Of a stretch of 64,000 nucleotides of DNA, positions 12,028 through 24,300 are shown in pieces. The position numbers and the translations under genes are program-made. How positions within the stretch are numbered: the first letter of the stretch is position 1; each line of letters begins with the position of its first letter. Source of the DNA: Absidia repens (lineage: Eukaryota > Mucoromycota > Mucoromycetes > Mucorales > Cunninghamellaceae); NCBI GenBank assembly GCA_002105175.1, contig MCGE01000056.1:1-64000 (forward strand), read 5' to 3'. Under the pieces are notes generated by a model. That model was given only the letters and a program-made list of their open reading frames with translations, had not been told where the DNA came from and searched no databases.

Positions 12028-13571
12028 TTAAAGAAGCCGAGGCGGACTTGCAAATGATCGCGCACCAGTGTAGCCAACAAAACCAAGATACTCCAGGTCA
12101 ATATTTTCCTGGTCGTCTTCAGATCGTAGCAATTTGATGAGAACATATTTGCCAGATCTAATATATTTATGAAGAATATTTAAAGCGCATGAACACCATG
12201 TTACCGATGCAATGATGCGTCTCACCCTTTTATAAATTTACCTTTGATTGATTGAAACAACTTGTTGCAAATGATTGGATGTATTAAACCATGCAATAGG
12301 GTTATGATCGCCCATATCCAGCTTATTGGTAGTAGCCAAATAAACTTCATAGTCGTTTTTGGTAAATTGATCAAACTGACGTGTCTCTATTATTTTACAT
12401 ATAGAGAACACATATTAATATTAACTACTCTACAAACACTTTTCAATTATCTTACTGTCATAAATATTACTTTCAATATCTATTGGTTTGTCAGAGATAA
12501 ATACAAGACCCTCTTTACCTATTATGGATATAAGAAATTAGATCGGAGGAGCTAAGTATTCATAATGATGAAGATACCTACAGGGTGCAGTGAAACTATA
12601 GTATTATGTTTAATGAACAAAATATTCTTATAAGAACGGTGCTAAATTTTTTTTATATTTCGTATGCAATACATTACCCTTGTCTAGGTGACCTGACGAT
12701 AATTCTATCCAATACACATATCGTGTCCATCAGCACTCTTCCACCACAATATTTCAGTAGTATATTTACAGCACCTGCCCTCCCTGAACTATGTAAAAAC
12801 AAACTCCCGTTACAGCTCTTTTTTTTCAATCCGTTTTTTGTAATGTTTTACCAATATACCGAAGAATCGTTTCTTAGAATGTTATGAATATTATAGGCTG
12901 AACTATATTAGTTGTTATTTTTTTTTAAAAAAAAAACACTGGGTTTCAATTCATAGTTTTTGCATGAACGTCGAAAATGATATTGCTATTTACCTATGAC
13001 ATCCACCATCATTTGAAATAATTTTAAACAAAAGAAAGTAATATGAAGAACTTGGTATTGAATCCTTGTCCCTTGTGATAATTGGTGTGTGTTGATTTTC
13101 TTGGTAATTCAAGCATTGTGATGATTCCTGCCATGATGACATTTCAGTATCAAGGTGCAATGAGGGTGATAATGACGCTGACGCATATTCTTGCTGTCGA
13201 GCTTGTCGCAGTCTTATAAACCGGGTAAGATTTCGAAAGGAACGGTGATGATGATGACTATGGTGATGCTGTACTTGCAGTGACGATGGCGGAGGAAGTA
13301 TCGGTGAAAGAGATGATCCCGGCGATGTCGATGATGTCGACCATGCTGCTTCAGTTGATGGCAAGTCAGAGGCCTCCATGTGATTTTCTTCAGTGTTAAA
13401 TGTAGCCATAGTTTCATTTTCATCAAACACCCAAGATGGATTTATAGGTGATACCAGACCATCTCCTCCATCTGCTGGTAAAGTAGAAACAGATGGCATT
13501 TGTTCTTTTCGCACCGCTGATCCGAAAAACGCAACTAGTTGATAAAAGAAAGGATACATCGAGCAGGTCAT
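12028..13571 (-). CDS. DOC/discoidin-like domain protein, function unknown
   Basis: Seven exons: 13571–12994, 12902–12852, 12788–12678, 12595–12582 (only 14 nt), 12518–12456, 12386–12242 and 12157–12028. They total 364 codons (363 residues). The first 190 residues are Ser/His/Pro-rich with a short hydrophobic start. After that comes a folded region beginning SSAYNIHNILRNDSSVY and ending KLLRSEDDQENIDLEYLGF. The spacing of Asn-Ile-Leu-Arg-Asn-Asp-Ser near the start and the closing Leu-Glu-Tyr-Leu-Gly-Phe strand recall F5/8 type C, DOC1/APC10-like beta-sandwiches; that fold call is inference. With the microexon the frame is intact throughout; without it the model is out of phase by one base. 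No partner or pathway can be named. The ORF-level start could also be the second Met four codons on. Confidence 0.7.
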
Positions 13572-14325
13572 GAATTCAATAAATCAAGTGAGAAACAAAA
13601 TCAATAGCAATCTAAAACTCTCCCAGCAACAATCATTACGATACCAAGGGGGGAAAAATGCCGCGGATTAGACTTGGGCTACCATATCACATAATTTTCG
13701 GAGAAAAAATAAAGCATTGCCGGTGAGATGAATGGATATATAAAATGATAGAAGTAAAATTCATAATATATAAATTATTGCATCATAGCTTATAGCACCA
13801 ATATTATCTATACAATATTTAAAAATGAAAAAGGGCCTTTATAAACACACCTGAATCAAACAAAAAACATTTTAGCAAACAAATAAAGAGATCATTCACT
13901 AAATATTAGCGTCCATCAGCCGACAACCTTTAATTTTTTTTTAAAAAAAAAAGGTTAAAAACAGGCCCACTAGAAAGACTTATTTTTAAAATTTATCTAC
14001 TATCATGAGTTCTCTATTTTTATTATAGGAGTCAATAAACATAACGTAATATAAATCATGTGGATATCAACTCTTGAGTAACAAGCTATACTACAGTGTG
14101 TGATAAAATAGAGCAGGGAAGCGCGAAGGACCGTAACAATCCTTAGAAAAGAACTACCTTGCAACCGATGCTGTACGGTGGCAATTATTCCAAAAAAAAA
14201 AAAAAAACAATTTTGAATGCCGTTGATTGATGTAATAAAAATCAAGACCCTATGTTAAATTATGGAGGTATCTGACATGAGCTTACCAAATCCTCCAAGA
14301 GACAAAAAAAAAAAAATAAGATACA
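13572..14325. other. Intergenic, no gene seen
   Basis: Upstream region of the DOC-like gene. AT-rich, with poly(A) runs near 13950 and 14192–14206. No coding signal. Confidence 0.45.
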
Positions 14326-15010
14326 TTTTAGATCCCGCCCACGTGGAATTTTTTTTTTATTTTCCCACTTCCCCACGCTTTTTTTTTTCTCCTCTTCCTT
14401 TCATTTTCTTTTTCTTTTTTCACCATTCACTTCTTTGAGGTTGCGGTGACCTTAGATTAGTATCAGGTCTAGTTTAGTCGGGGTTTCAGCTCAGGGATTA
14501 CAAGATGCATGGGGAAATCCTTTCATTTTGGATTCAGGATTTAGGACCCACCATTAGCTAGGTTTTTGGAACCATCATTACCTTAGTTTAGTCTTGGTAG
14601 TTTTAGTTTGTCCATAGTTTGTATCTTTATCTGAATAAAAGATGTCTCTTTTTACTTATCTCAATGAAAAACGTTTCATTTGTCTTTATCGTTTCTTGTG
14701 CGATAGATCCCTTTTTTTACCATCGTCATTTTAGTTGAGTGCTGCTGACCGTTGTTATGCTTCAATAAAAGATATGTTTCTAGTCATTCTGATGTTTTGT
14801 ACAGTCATATTAGCTCCTCTTTTTACAATTGTACCTTTAGTTTTGCGCGGTATATCTTCCAGATCTCCTATTAATCTCCCTCAAAATTGTCCCACCATTA
14901 AATTCTTTGAGTGGTGACGTTCGCAGTTCAATCTTATGCTTCAATAAAATATATACAATATATACAGTCTTTCTTCAATCATTAACCTTTACTATCAGGT
15001 CTATCGGATA
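14326..15010 (+). repeat. Composite intergenic repeat, copy c
   Basis: Begins ATTTTAGATCCCGCCCACGTG and continues through GATTACAAGATGCATGGGG, then CATTTTGGATTCAGGATTTA. Three successive modules each carry a Gaa/CaaTAAAA signal, near 14633, 14764 and 14942. Same orientation as copy b and opposite to all others in the window. Confidence 0.72.
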
Positions 15011-15166
15011 TTGAACAATCTTTCGTGTATGCCAAAATATGAATTAAATAATATGCCAAATATGACGATGATTTCGGTGATGTTTAAAGGAGAGTTTCTA
15101 AATAGCGAATATCATATCGTTAGTTGGCGTTTCTTGTGAGCATGCTTCAAAGCATTACCAACATGA

Positions 15167-15211
<45 letters not shown>

Positions 15212-15789
15212 ATGGTCAATAATAGAACATTGGAATGAAGAAACTGTTCAATTAATATGCCCGTAGGATTATTTTTATCGCTTTGATAATCAAATATGAT
15301 ATAAAAGACGTAACAGCTTCAGAAGGAGCGTACAGAACAGGATGGATTTCATATTCCCTCACCACTGTTATATATTTGATGGTGAGCTTTTTTTTCCCAC
15401 TTTGATTAAAAATACATACATAAATAAAGGCAAAGATATCAAGGGCCAAAAAAAAAAAAAGGTAAAAGCAAATGAGTGATAAAAATAAATGATCTTTATT
15501 CAAAATAAAAAACACTATGCAAAATGGAAACGGATATCATTATAATTTGTACAACTACATAAAAATCCATTTCAAATGCTTCTGATACGCTGAGTAATGT
15601 AAGTTGCTCTGCAAGAGGGCCGCACACCGGGAAGGCGACAAGAGTGGCTATGAATTGTAAATAAAAATAGATGTCATCTGCCCACTTTTTATTAAAAACA
15701 CATGAATATAGAAATAAAAAGGAATCAAACTATATACTAGATGCTATTACTAATATTTATGCTAATAAAAACAGGGAAAGCTCCATGTT
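15011..15789. other. Intergenic with a 37-base poly(A) run
   Basis: A pure A run covers about 15171–15207, among the longest homopolymers in the window. No coding signal; the right part is likely the 3' region of the helicase gene. Confidence 0.5.
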
Positions 15790-18438
15790 CTATTGTAATC
15801 TACGTCTCGATAAGGCCCTTTGTCTAATTTGTTCAATTTCCTCTGCACGTCGTTTTTGTTTGTCAGCCACCGCCTTTACTTGCTCATGTCGTTGGGTAAT
15901 TGCATTTTCTTCATCATCAGGTGCAACCTTCTCAGATTCCATTTCTTCAACGTCAGGTCGATCCTCACCATTCAGCCTTGTCTTCGGCAATCGTTGCAGT
16001 CTTGTCAAACCCTCGCTTTTTTTCACCCAGTCCCAGACAATTTTGCTGACACCATTCATCACTGCCTTGCTGGTGTAAGTGACATGCATGTACATCACCC
16101 AATCCAAATCCCTGTACCGTATTTTGTGCTGATCCAACATATCCGAGAAGGAGCATAAAGGATGAAGGTGGAGCGCCATCAAAGACCCTGATGTGTGACT
16201 GTTGCTCGAATCTCCATCACCATAATATTGTTGATCCACTAACGAGTCGCCACCATCCATCAAAAAGTGCTTATCCGGGGAATAATGAGAGAAGACATGT
16301 CGATGAGTACCTTTGTTGGCAATGTTGCTAAAATAACCGGTCAGGAATGATTTCAGTATAGGCACCGCATCCACTTCGTCGTCCTTGTCGCTGCTGTCCT
16401 TGTTGCTGCTGTCGCCGTCACCATCGCCCTTGTCAGTTTCTTTCCGCCTGTGTCGTCGCTTTTGCTGGTTTTTAACGCGTGGTCCATGTGTAATAGGTAG
16501 CTCCAATTTTTCCATCACTTGCATCAACTGTTCTCGTACGCGAAGTGCTGTTTCCAAAACTTTCCCATGTATATAGTTTTCATTGCACCATTTTCGTTGT
16601 TTGGACCGATCCTTCTTGTAACGCCGCCAAGTATTCCACACGTTCAAATATGTCAGATGATCACCACTATGATGAGCGAACCGTAATTTGCATTCTTCAG
16701 CATCTACTCTTGCCAAGTCCATATCCTCTTGGCTGAGGCGAGCACCGCTACGATCACGTAAGGAGGGCGTTTTGAATAGATCCATTTCCCCCGCCAATAA
16801 ACTTGCAATGGTCACCACTTCATAACTGCATCCAAATGTCACTGCTGAAGCCACCAAAACCCGTGACAAGAAAGGAGAGAGTGGGAAGCCACTCATTTGA
16901 TCGCCTAGTGGTGTCAGTCGTCCAACGTCATCAATAGCCCCAAGTAAATACAAGTGTTTCAGCGCTGTTTTCACCAAATTTGCATCAGGAGGATCCAGGA
17001 AAGGGAAGTGCAAAACATCAATGATACCACGTTTCTTGAGCCCAAGCACCGTACTGAGAAGACTACTCCGCTGAATTTCTGGAATGCTGTTGACCCGCAT
17101 GGCTTCAAAGCTTTCCTCTTTGTAAAGTCGATACACCTTGCCTGGTCCTGTTCTTCCTGCCCGCCCCGCACGTTGAATTGCTGTTGCTTGGCTGATTTCT
17201 GTCACAAGTAAAGCATCCATACCAGTAGTTGTGTCGTGAGATTTTTCCTTTACAAATCCAGCATCCACCACGTATCGAATCCCAGGGATTGTCACTGAAG
17301 TCTACAAATATTATTTGATATTCTCTGTCAGTTATATATATATATATATGTATAATGTGATTGTCTTACCTGAGCAACATTCGTAGCAAATACGACCTTT
17401 CTTGTCCCACGCGGAGCGGATGCAAATACTGCCTTTTGATTCCATGTTTCCAAACTTGCATACAATGGGTATATGTCCAAATGAGGAAGACGATGTCTAT
17501 TGTTTTTTGTTGATAATGAGTTTGATTTTTCCTTGAGCATTTTGCACGCCTTTTCTATATCATGCTGACCAGTCAAAAACACCAAAATGCCACCTTCGCC
17601 ATCATCATCCTCATGGTGAGTAGTATGGATATGCCAAGTGGTATCAATAGCGAGATCAACAAAGGAGGATTGCAAAGCCGTGATTCGTTTAGCATCAGGG
17701 ACGTAGATGGTTTGCACAGGAAAAGTCCGTCCAGGAATAGCAAATAGCGGGCATCCATTGAAGAAATCCGAGAATTTTTCCACCTGCAAAGTTGCTGACA
17801 TGATGAGGATCTTGAGATCAGGTCGTAGTTTATGGGTTTGCTTCAATAGTCCAAGTAGTACATCAGTTTCCAGAGTTCGCTCATGTGCTTCGTCAATGAT
17901 CACCACCGAATATTGCATCAGCATAGGATCCAAAGTTGCTTCACGCAGTAAAACACCGTCTGTCATATATTTGAGCCGGGTATCTTCATTGGTGCAGTCA
18001 TCAAATCGTATGGTGTATCCAACCGTGGTTCCAAGTTTGACATTTTGTTCTTCACTGACCCGTTTAGCGACTAGCGTGATTGAAGAGACACTTATTATTA
18101 ACTGATACCGTCGTTTTAGTCTATTATTTTTTTAAAAGTCTTACCAGTCATAGCAGCGATCCGTCTAAAAATAAAAATAAAAATAATATAAATGTAAAAG
18201 CGTTAGAGAAAGACTGGCATACATATAAAATACAATATCATACTGACCTTGGTTGAGTAACACCGATCCGTTTGACATCAAGTCCTTCCAAAATATACTG
18301 AGGAATTTGCGTAGTTTTTCCGGAGCCAGTTTCACCAATAATAACTAGAATACTATATTCACGAATGGCATCAATAAGATCTTGTTTGTATTCGAAGGTA
18401 GGTAAGGCTTCACGTTGCTGTTGAATAGTATCGAACAT
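15790..18438 (-). CDS. DEAH-box RNA helicase, DHX33-like
   Basis: Four exons: 18438–18248, 18164–18145 (20 nt), 18070–17370 and 17301–15790. They total 808 codons (807 residues). Helicase motifs are complete: Walker A GETGSGKTTQ (35–44), DEAH at 130–133, SAT, then TNVAQTSVTIPGIRYVVD (motif V) and QRAGRAGRTGPGK (motif VI), followed by the winged-helix/ratchet (HA2) and OB-fold regions. The opening QQREALPTFEYKQDLIDAI resembles the start of DHX33-type enzymes, which act in rRNA transcription and ribosome biogenesis; other small DEAH helicases cannot be excluded. A charged insert (KRRHRRKETDKGDGDGD and on) sits in the C-terminal half, and a basic tail ends ALSRRRLQ. I chose the ATG at 18438 rather than the in-frame one at 18687, because the extra frame reads through a 24-base A run as poly-Phe. 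Confidence 0.88.
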
Positions 18439-18955
18439 GTTAAAAAAGCAAGGAGCAAAAAAAAAAAAAAAAAAAAAAAAAGTGAAGTTGAACCAGAATC
18501 TCCACCTACCCACCAGGAGCGGAGATGGAAAGAATCTAGCAACTGCTGCATGGGGACAATTTGGATTGGTTTGCACCATCCACTTAATTTTATCACCCAC
18601 TCGGTTTTTTGATAGAATTAGACGTCCCTTCCATTTTGCACCGTAATGGCCCGTTGAGGCTCGACTGGATTTAGTCCTGTTCGGCAAATACGCCCCTCCC
18701 AGCTAGATACATACAGTCCGTCGGGTCTAAAGACTACGCTGACACCACTGTCCTGTCAGATTGGTATGGATGGAAAGCAGGAACTATAATGACACTTCAT
18801 ATATTGAACTACCAATCAGGCGATTGGTGAGAAGTGGCTCATAGCGGGATAAAGACAGTTTGATGTATTAGTATGCATAATATAGTAACTAATGAAAAGA
18901 AAAAAAAAAGCTCCATTTATTTTTTTTTAATTATGACGGTGTGTTAACCAGAAAA
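18439..18955. other. Helicase upstream region
   Basis: Contains an A run at about 18458–18481 directly upstream of the helicase start codon. No independent gene seen. Confidence 0.45.
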
Positions 18956-19822
18956 AAGGAGGAAAAGCTCTATAGTATAGCAATAACTACACGCATAACA
19001 TGTTCTAGGGTTATTTAATAAGAGAGTGACATTCGATATCAAGTGACTTTATAATGTCTACCAGCATCCTAGGATTCTGGGGGAGAGGAGTTAGAAAACA
19101 GCTGTATGATAGGACACTTACAAAAGAATGACAATATTGGTGTTGTTACTATCTAATGGAACAGAGAATGGTTAATAAAAAAAAAGGATATATTTTATTT
19201 CAAGCATATTGATAAATACTAAACTAAAAATATGGAGTACAAGGGATTTATTGTAGGTAGCATGAAGGGGCTAGAGTGAGATCTGAAGAACGACAACCAT
19301 TAATCTAAAAGCCCGACAGCAAAAATGGGAGTTAATACATCATAGAGGACATGAGGCAGATTAAAGAAACAACTGTTATTGAAACATAACAATGGTTAAC
19401 CTAATTTAAAAAGGGTAATGGTTGCAAAAAAAAAAAAAATAGATCTATTGCACAAGACATGAGTGAGACTAATGGGACATTTTCATTGAAGCAGGTAAAA
19501 GAAGACATATTTTATTCAAATGTAGATACAAACAATGACAAACTAATACCAAACTAAGCTAATGAAGACTTCAAAAAGCCAACTAAAGGTTACAAATCCT
19601 GAATTCAAAATGAAAGGGCTTCCCGATGCATCTTGTAATCCCTTAGCTGAAAACACTTCTAAACTAGACCTGGCACTAATCTAAACCCATCACAACCTCA
19701 ATGAAGTTAAATGGTGGTAAAGAAAAAAATAAAATGAGAAGAAAGTGGTGAAAATAAAAAAATAAAAATGAGGGAAGTGGGAATAAAAATTCCACGTGGG
19801 CGGGATTTGAAATATTTTCTGT
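18956..19822 (-). repeat. Composite intergenic repeat, copy d
   Basis: Reads in plus as AAAGCTCTATAGTATAGC, then the module with GGGGGAGAGGAGTTAGAAAACAG, several TATTTTATT…GAAGCATA modules (19190, 19380, 19510), then AATCCTGAATTCAAAATGAA and finally TCCACGTGGGCGGGATTTGA at 19791–19810. Nearly full length, with the modules in the same order as copies g, h and i. Confidence 0.75.
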
Positions 19823-20150
19823 GATGGCCTTGTTGATATGAACGATTATAGCCTATTTGCTAAACTTGAATTGCTATCCGTTCTTTAGAACGCTGCTAAA
19901 GCCTGCCATTTTTCTTTTAATTCGAAGTAACTTTTAACTACGCACATTTTTTCCTCGAGGATTAATTTCATCATATATATCTATACATACACAATCACTC
20001 GATGCGATAAATACTTTGACAAAATGAGTTTTATTTTTTTATCTTTCTAACGATCTATTGTCAATGAATCATGGCCGGATAAATAAAACCAACATGAATC
20101 AATAGCAATCTAAAGTATAGCAATAATAAAAAATGGAGGAGATATCTAAA
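19823..20150. other. Short intergenic stretch, 3' side of L10a gene
   Basis: About 330 bases. No coding signal. An AATAAA on the minus strand side is plausible but not assigned. Confidence 0.4.
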
Positions 20151-21121
20151 CTAATAGAGACGGTGAGGCTTGCCCATGGTGGACTTCAAGTACAAAGACT
20201 TGACGTTTTGCCAGTTCTTCTTCAACAAGGAGACCAAGAAGTTGACAGACAAGAGAATGTTAGCAGTCAATTGATCTTCAGTCATGTTAACGTGACCAAC
20301 AGCAACACCCAAACAGAGAACCTTCTTCAATTGGAACTTGATGGTAGCACGGATATCGTTGGCCTTGTCAACAAGAGATTCAGAGTGAGACACGGGCAAG
20401 GGGAACTTACCAACCCTATCAACATCAAAAACAAAAAATCAGTGACCAAGAAAAAATAAACACCCTCCCCTTTCTCCTAATCATACACATGACCTTTTTT
20501 CTTTTTTACTTACTTGTGGAGACCGGGACCCAAAAGACGAGGAATTTGCTTGATCAAAGCTTCGGAGGCAACGAAAGCATCGTACTTCTTGGCGAGCTTC
20601 TTGATGAGCTTCTTGTTCTTGTTGAGCTTCTTCAAGTCATCAACGGATTGGAATTCCATACCGGCAGCCTTGGCTTGATCGCAATGGAAAGCATCACCGA
20701 GAACACAGACGGACAAGTTGGGACGGGGAATGTTGGGCAACTTGATGGTACCAGAGAAACGCTTATCACGTTGAGGATCGTAGTTCTTCAAACCAATTTG
20801 GAGTTCGATGGTTTCGGTGAAGTTACGCTTCTTTTCAGGAGCAGTGACGACAGCAATAGCTTCGCGCACAGCGGTACCAGTGACTTTGCTATAAAACAAA
20901 AAAAAATATACAAAGGAGTTGGTTAACATTCATTGTTCGAACAGACGAGGTATATAACTTATATATATATATAAAAAGTGAAAATGATAGAATGGATAGA
21001 AGATATTATATTCTAGGGGAATTGAGAAGCATGGATGTGGATGGATAGGAGGATGGATGAATGGATGGATGGATGGATGGATAAATGAATGGATGGATGG
21101 AATATAGTAAACTTACCTCAT
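20151..21121 (-). CDS. RPL10A: 60S ribosomal protein uL1 (L10a)
   Basis: Three exons: 21121–21117 (only ATG plus AG), 20888–20514 and 20415–20151. They sum to 215 codons, 214 residues, close to the usual 217. The protein opens [13 protein letters not shown] and ends with a stretch ending MGKPHRLY. The [17 protein letters not shown] and [15 protein letters not shown] regions are diagnostic of eukaryotic uL1. It binds 28S rRNA at the L1 stalk and helps E-site tRNA release. Strong bias to C-ending codons (AAC, AAG, TTC) fits high expression. The start codon is followed after two bases by an intron of 228 bases holding an ATGG minisatellite. Confidence 0.97.
21040..21104. repeat. (ATGG)n minisatellite in intron 1 of the L10a gene
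   Basis: Imperfect tetranucleotide array of GGAT/ATGG units with GAAT/AAAT variants, inside the intron that interrupts the gene right after the start codon. Confidence 0.9.
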
Positions 21122-21324
21122 AATGAAATGATATAAAGGAAAGAGGAAGATCAATTAAAACTGTCAAAAAATGAAAACTTTAAAGCAGATTGCGGAGATC
21201 AAAAGTATTTTTAAAAGCAGTAAATAAATAAAAAAGAGTTCGTAACCAATATTTTATTTTGAATACATGTTTATATAAAAACAATACAAAGCTAAACTAA
21301 AATGGGAAAGGGGAAACTATGAAG

Positions 21325-24300
21325 CTACCATACAGGGACACCTGAGACAATTTCCTTTGGTGGGGTAGGTTTTCCCAAGAATGCATCGCTTAAAAAGTCA
21401 TATTCTTGCTGATAGTGCTGTTTCTTGTTACCCGTAGCAATGGAGGCAGACGTAAGGCGACCTGTATAGCGTAGGAAAGATTGGTTGGAATGATGCTGAG
21501 AGTTTAGTAGTGTTGACATGAGTCGAGGTTGTACATGCATCCAGCCACCCATATTCAAAGGTTCTTCTTGGCACCAAATTACTTCTGCATTGGGATACTT
21601 GTCAACATGATCCTTGATAGGCGCATACGGGAACGGGTTCAATTGTTCGATACGAGATATGGCAACATCGTCCCACTTGTTTTGATCACGTGTGCGGAGC
21701 AGGTTGTAATAGACTTGACCAGTACAGAGAATATGCTTCCGAATTTCTTCAGGTGGTTTCAATTGACTAGGATGAGGGTCCGGGATATATGGATGGAATT
21801 TTGTATGGTCAGAAAGGTCATCCAAGGTCGATTTGGCTAGAGGATGTCGAAGGAGGGATTTGGAGAATGGAATAATCAACTAGAATATATATACAAGTCA
21901 GCATACGATTCACTTTATACTCTATCTGCTTGCCTGCCCTTCAATTTTCTTACCGGTTTCCTAAATGGTCGACAGATTTGGCGTCTTAATACATGGAAGT
22001 ATTGCGCAGGAGTTGTAGGGTATACCACTTGCATATTACAATCTTGTATTTGTCTTTGAAGTGAGGTTTCAGAAGGGAAGATATAGGGATGTTCATCACA
22101 AAGTTGCAAATACCGTTCAATTCGAGCTGAAGAATGTTCAGGTCCTTGCCCATCATAGCCATGAGGAAGGGTCATCACCAAACCAGAGCGTTGCAGCCAC
22201 TTTTGTTCCCCAGCCGCCAAAAATTGGTCCACAATACACTGTGCGTTGTTTGCAAAATCTCCAAACTGAGCTTCCCAAACCACCAAAGCATTAGGATCCA
22301 CTAGAGAGTAACCCAATTCAAAACCAAGCACCCCGAATTCAGACAATGACGAGTTTGAGATAACCAGTGTCCCTTGTTCAGCAGTAATATGGTTCAACGA
22401 CGTATAAAGTCCACCCGATTCTTGATCATGTAATACAGCATGCCGTTGAGAAAATGTGCCACGTTCCACATCTTGACCGGATACCCGAACATGGAAACCT
22501 TGCATCAATAAACTACCCCATGACAATGCTTCCGCTGTTGCCCAATCAATACCATCACCCTCTTCAAGAGACTTGCCACGGTTTTGTAATATTCGTTTGA
22601 GACTGCGATGAAGATGGAAGTTTTCCGGTACAGAGGTCAATGATTTGCCAACCAGTTGAAGTTCGTCCTTGGGCACGCCAGTGTCTTGATCAGGGAAAAT
22701 TTCTTCAGCAACTTCTTTTGGTGATTTGAATCCTATGTGTGTAAACACATATAAGTAAGAATATTGATACCATATAATTGTCTCCATCCCACTATAAATT
22801 GACATTTTCATTTTTTTTACCTGGCCATAATGATGACTGCCATTCACTTGATGTTGGTTTATATTTCTTGCTATTGGCAAAGTTTTCTTCCAATATAGAC
22901 CAGACACGCTTGGTATTTTGATCAATTTCTTCCTTCGTAAGAGTCTTTTCATTGATTAGCTTTTCTTCATATTGTTTGACCACAGGCACTTGTTTTGCGA
23001 TAGCATCATACATTTGAGGTTGAGTAAAGCTTGGTTGATCGGTTTCATTGTGCCCATGCTTTCGATAACAAACCATGTCAATCACCACATCTTTATGGAA
23101 AGTGTGTCGCCAATCCGACGCCAGTTGCATAACATACGTTACCGCCTCTACATCATTTCCATTGACGTGGAAGACAGGAGCATTGATAGATTTGGCGATA
23201 TCAGTACAATAAGGCGTTGACCTTCCAGAGATTGGATCAGTAGTAAAGCCGATTTGATTGTTGACCACGATATGAATTGTGCCACCAGTTGAATATGAAG
23301 GTAAATCAGAGAAGCCCATAGTTTCATAAACAACGCCTTGTCCAGCGAAAGCAGCATCACCATGCATTAAAATTGCCATTGCCTTGTTTTGTTCATGATC
23401 ATTGCTGTAGAATTGAAGTGCCCGAGTTTTTCCAAGTACCACAGGGTCCACTGCCTCCAAATGAGATGGATTCGCCACGAGAGAGAGATGAACTTGCTTA
23501 CCAGAGGGAGTTGGGCGCACATAGTTCATACCAAGATGGTACTTAACATCCCCTGATCCTTCCGTCGTTGGTTCTGTTGATCCACTGAATTCATTGAAGA
23601 TAGATTCGTTAGGTTTTCGGACCACATTGCTGAGTACATTCAACCTTCCACGATGAGGCATACCAATGACAATAGATTCAACACCAAGATCAACCGAGCG
23701 ATCAATCTAGTCATAATACAGTGACATAATATATTAATACCCAAATCATCATGATACTGGTATAATGTGTGAAGGTAACTTACCAAAGCTTTCATACCAG
23801 GAATAAGAGTTTCCCCGCCTTCAAGACCAAAACGTTTTTCAGAAGGGTATTTTGATGCCACAAATCGTTCAAAGCTATCAGACCAAATTAAGCGATCCAA
23901 AATCATACGCTTTTCATCCACCGAGTACTTGTATGGCACAGGATTTTCTACACGGTCACGAATCCATTCACATTCATGTCGGTCTGGAATATGGACATAT
24001 TCAATACCAATGGACCCACCTAAAATCACACATAAACCACAAAGGAAGATTAGTTGTTGTTGTTTTTGAGCAATAACGCGAATACCCCGTATCCACCCAC
24101 CTCACCACACCCTTTTTTTTTTTTTTTGTGACATACAATAAATTCTTTGCAAATGGTCAACAATTTGTCGTAAAGTCATTGTCGTTGCTTGCTCATGATA
24201 ACTTGGGAGAATACCAGGACCAATAGTAAATTTACGATCCAAATCACTATCGTTGAAGCCATAATAGGTATGTTGCAATTCAGGAGGTGACGTATGTTCA

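Noticed and set aside
12028..12900. First read as a pseudogene because of an apparent in-frame TAA and a phase break
   Set aside because: The TAA lies in an intron (12241–12158), and the phase break vanishes with the 14-nt microexon, so the gene appears intact.
18439..18687. Upstream start for the helicase
   Set aside because: The extension translates a long A/T run as poly-Phe; the ATG at 18438 gives a normal DHX33-like start.
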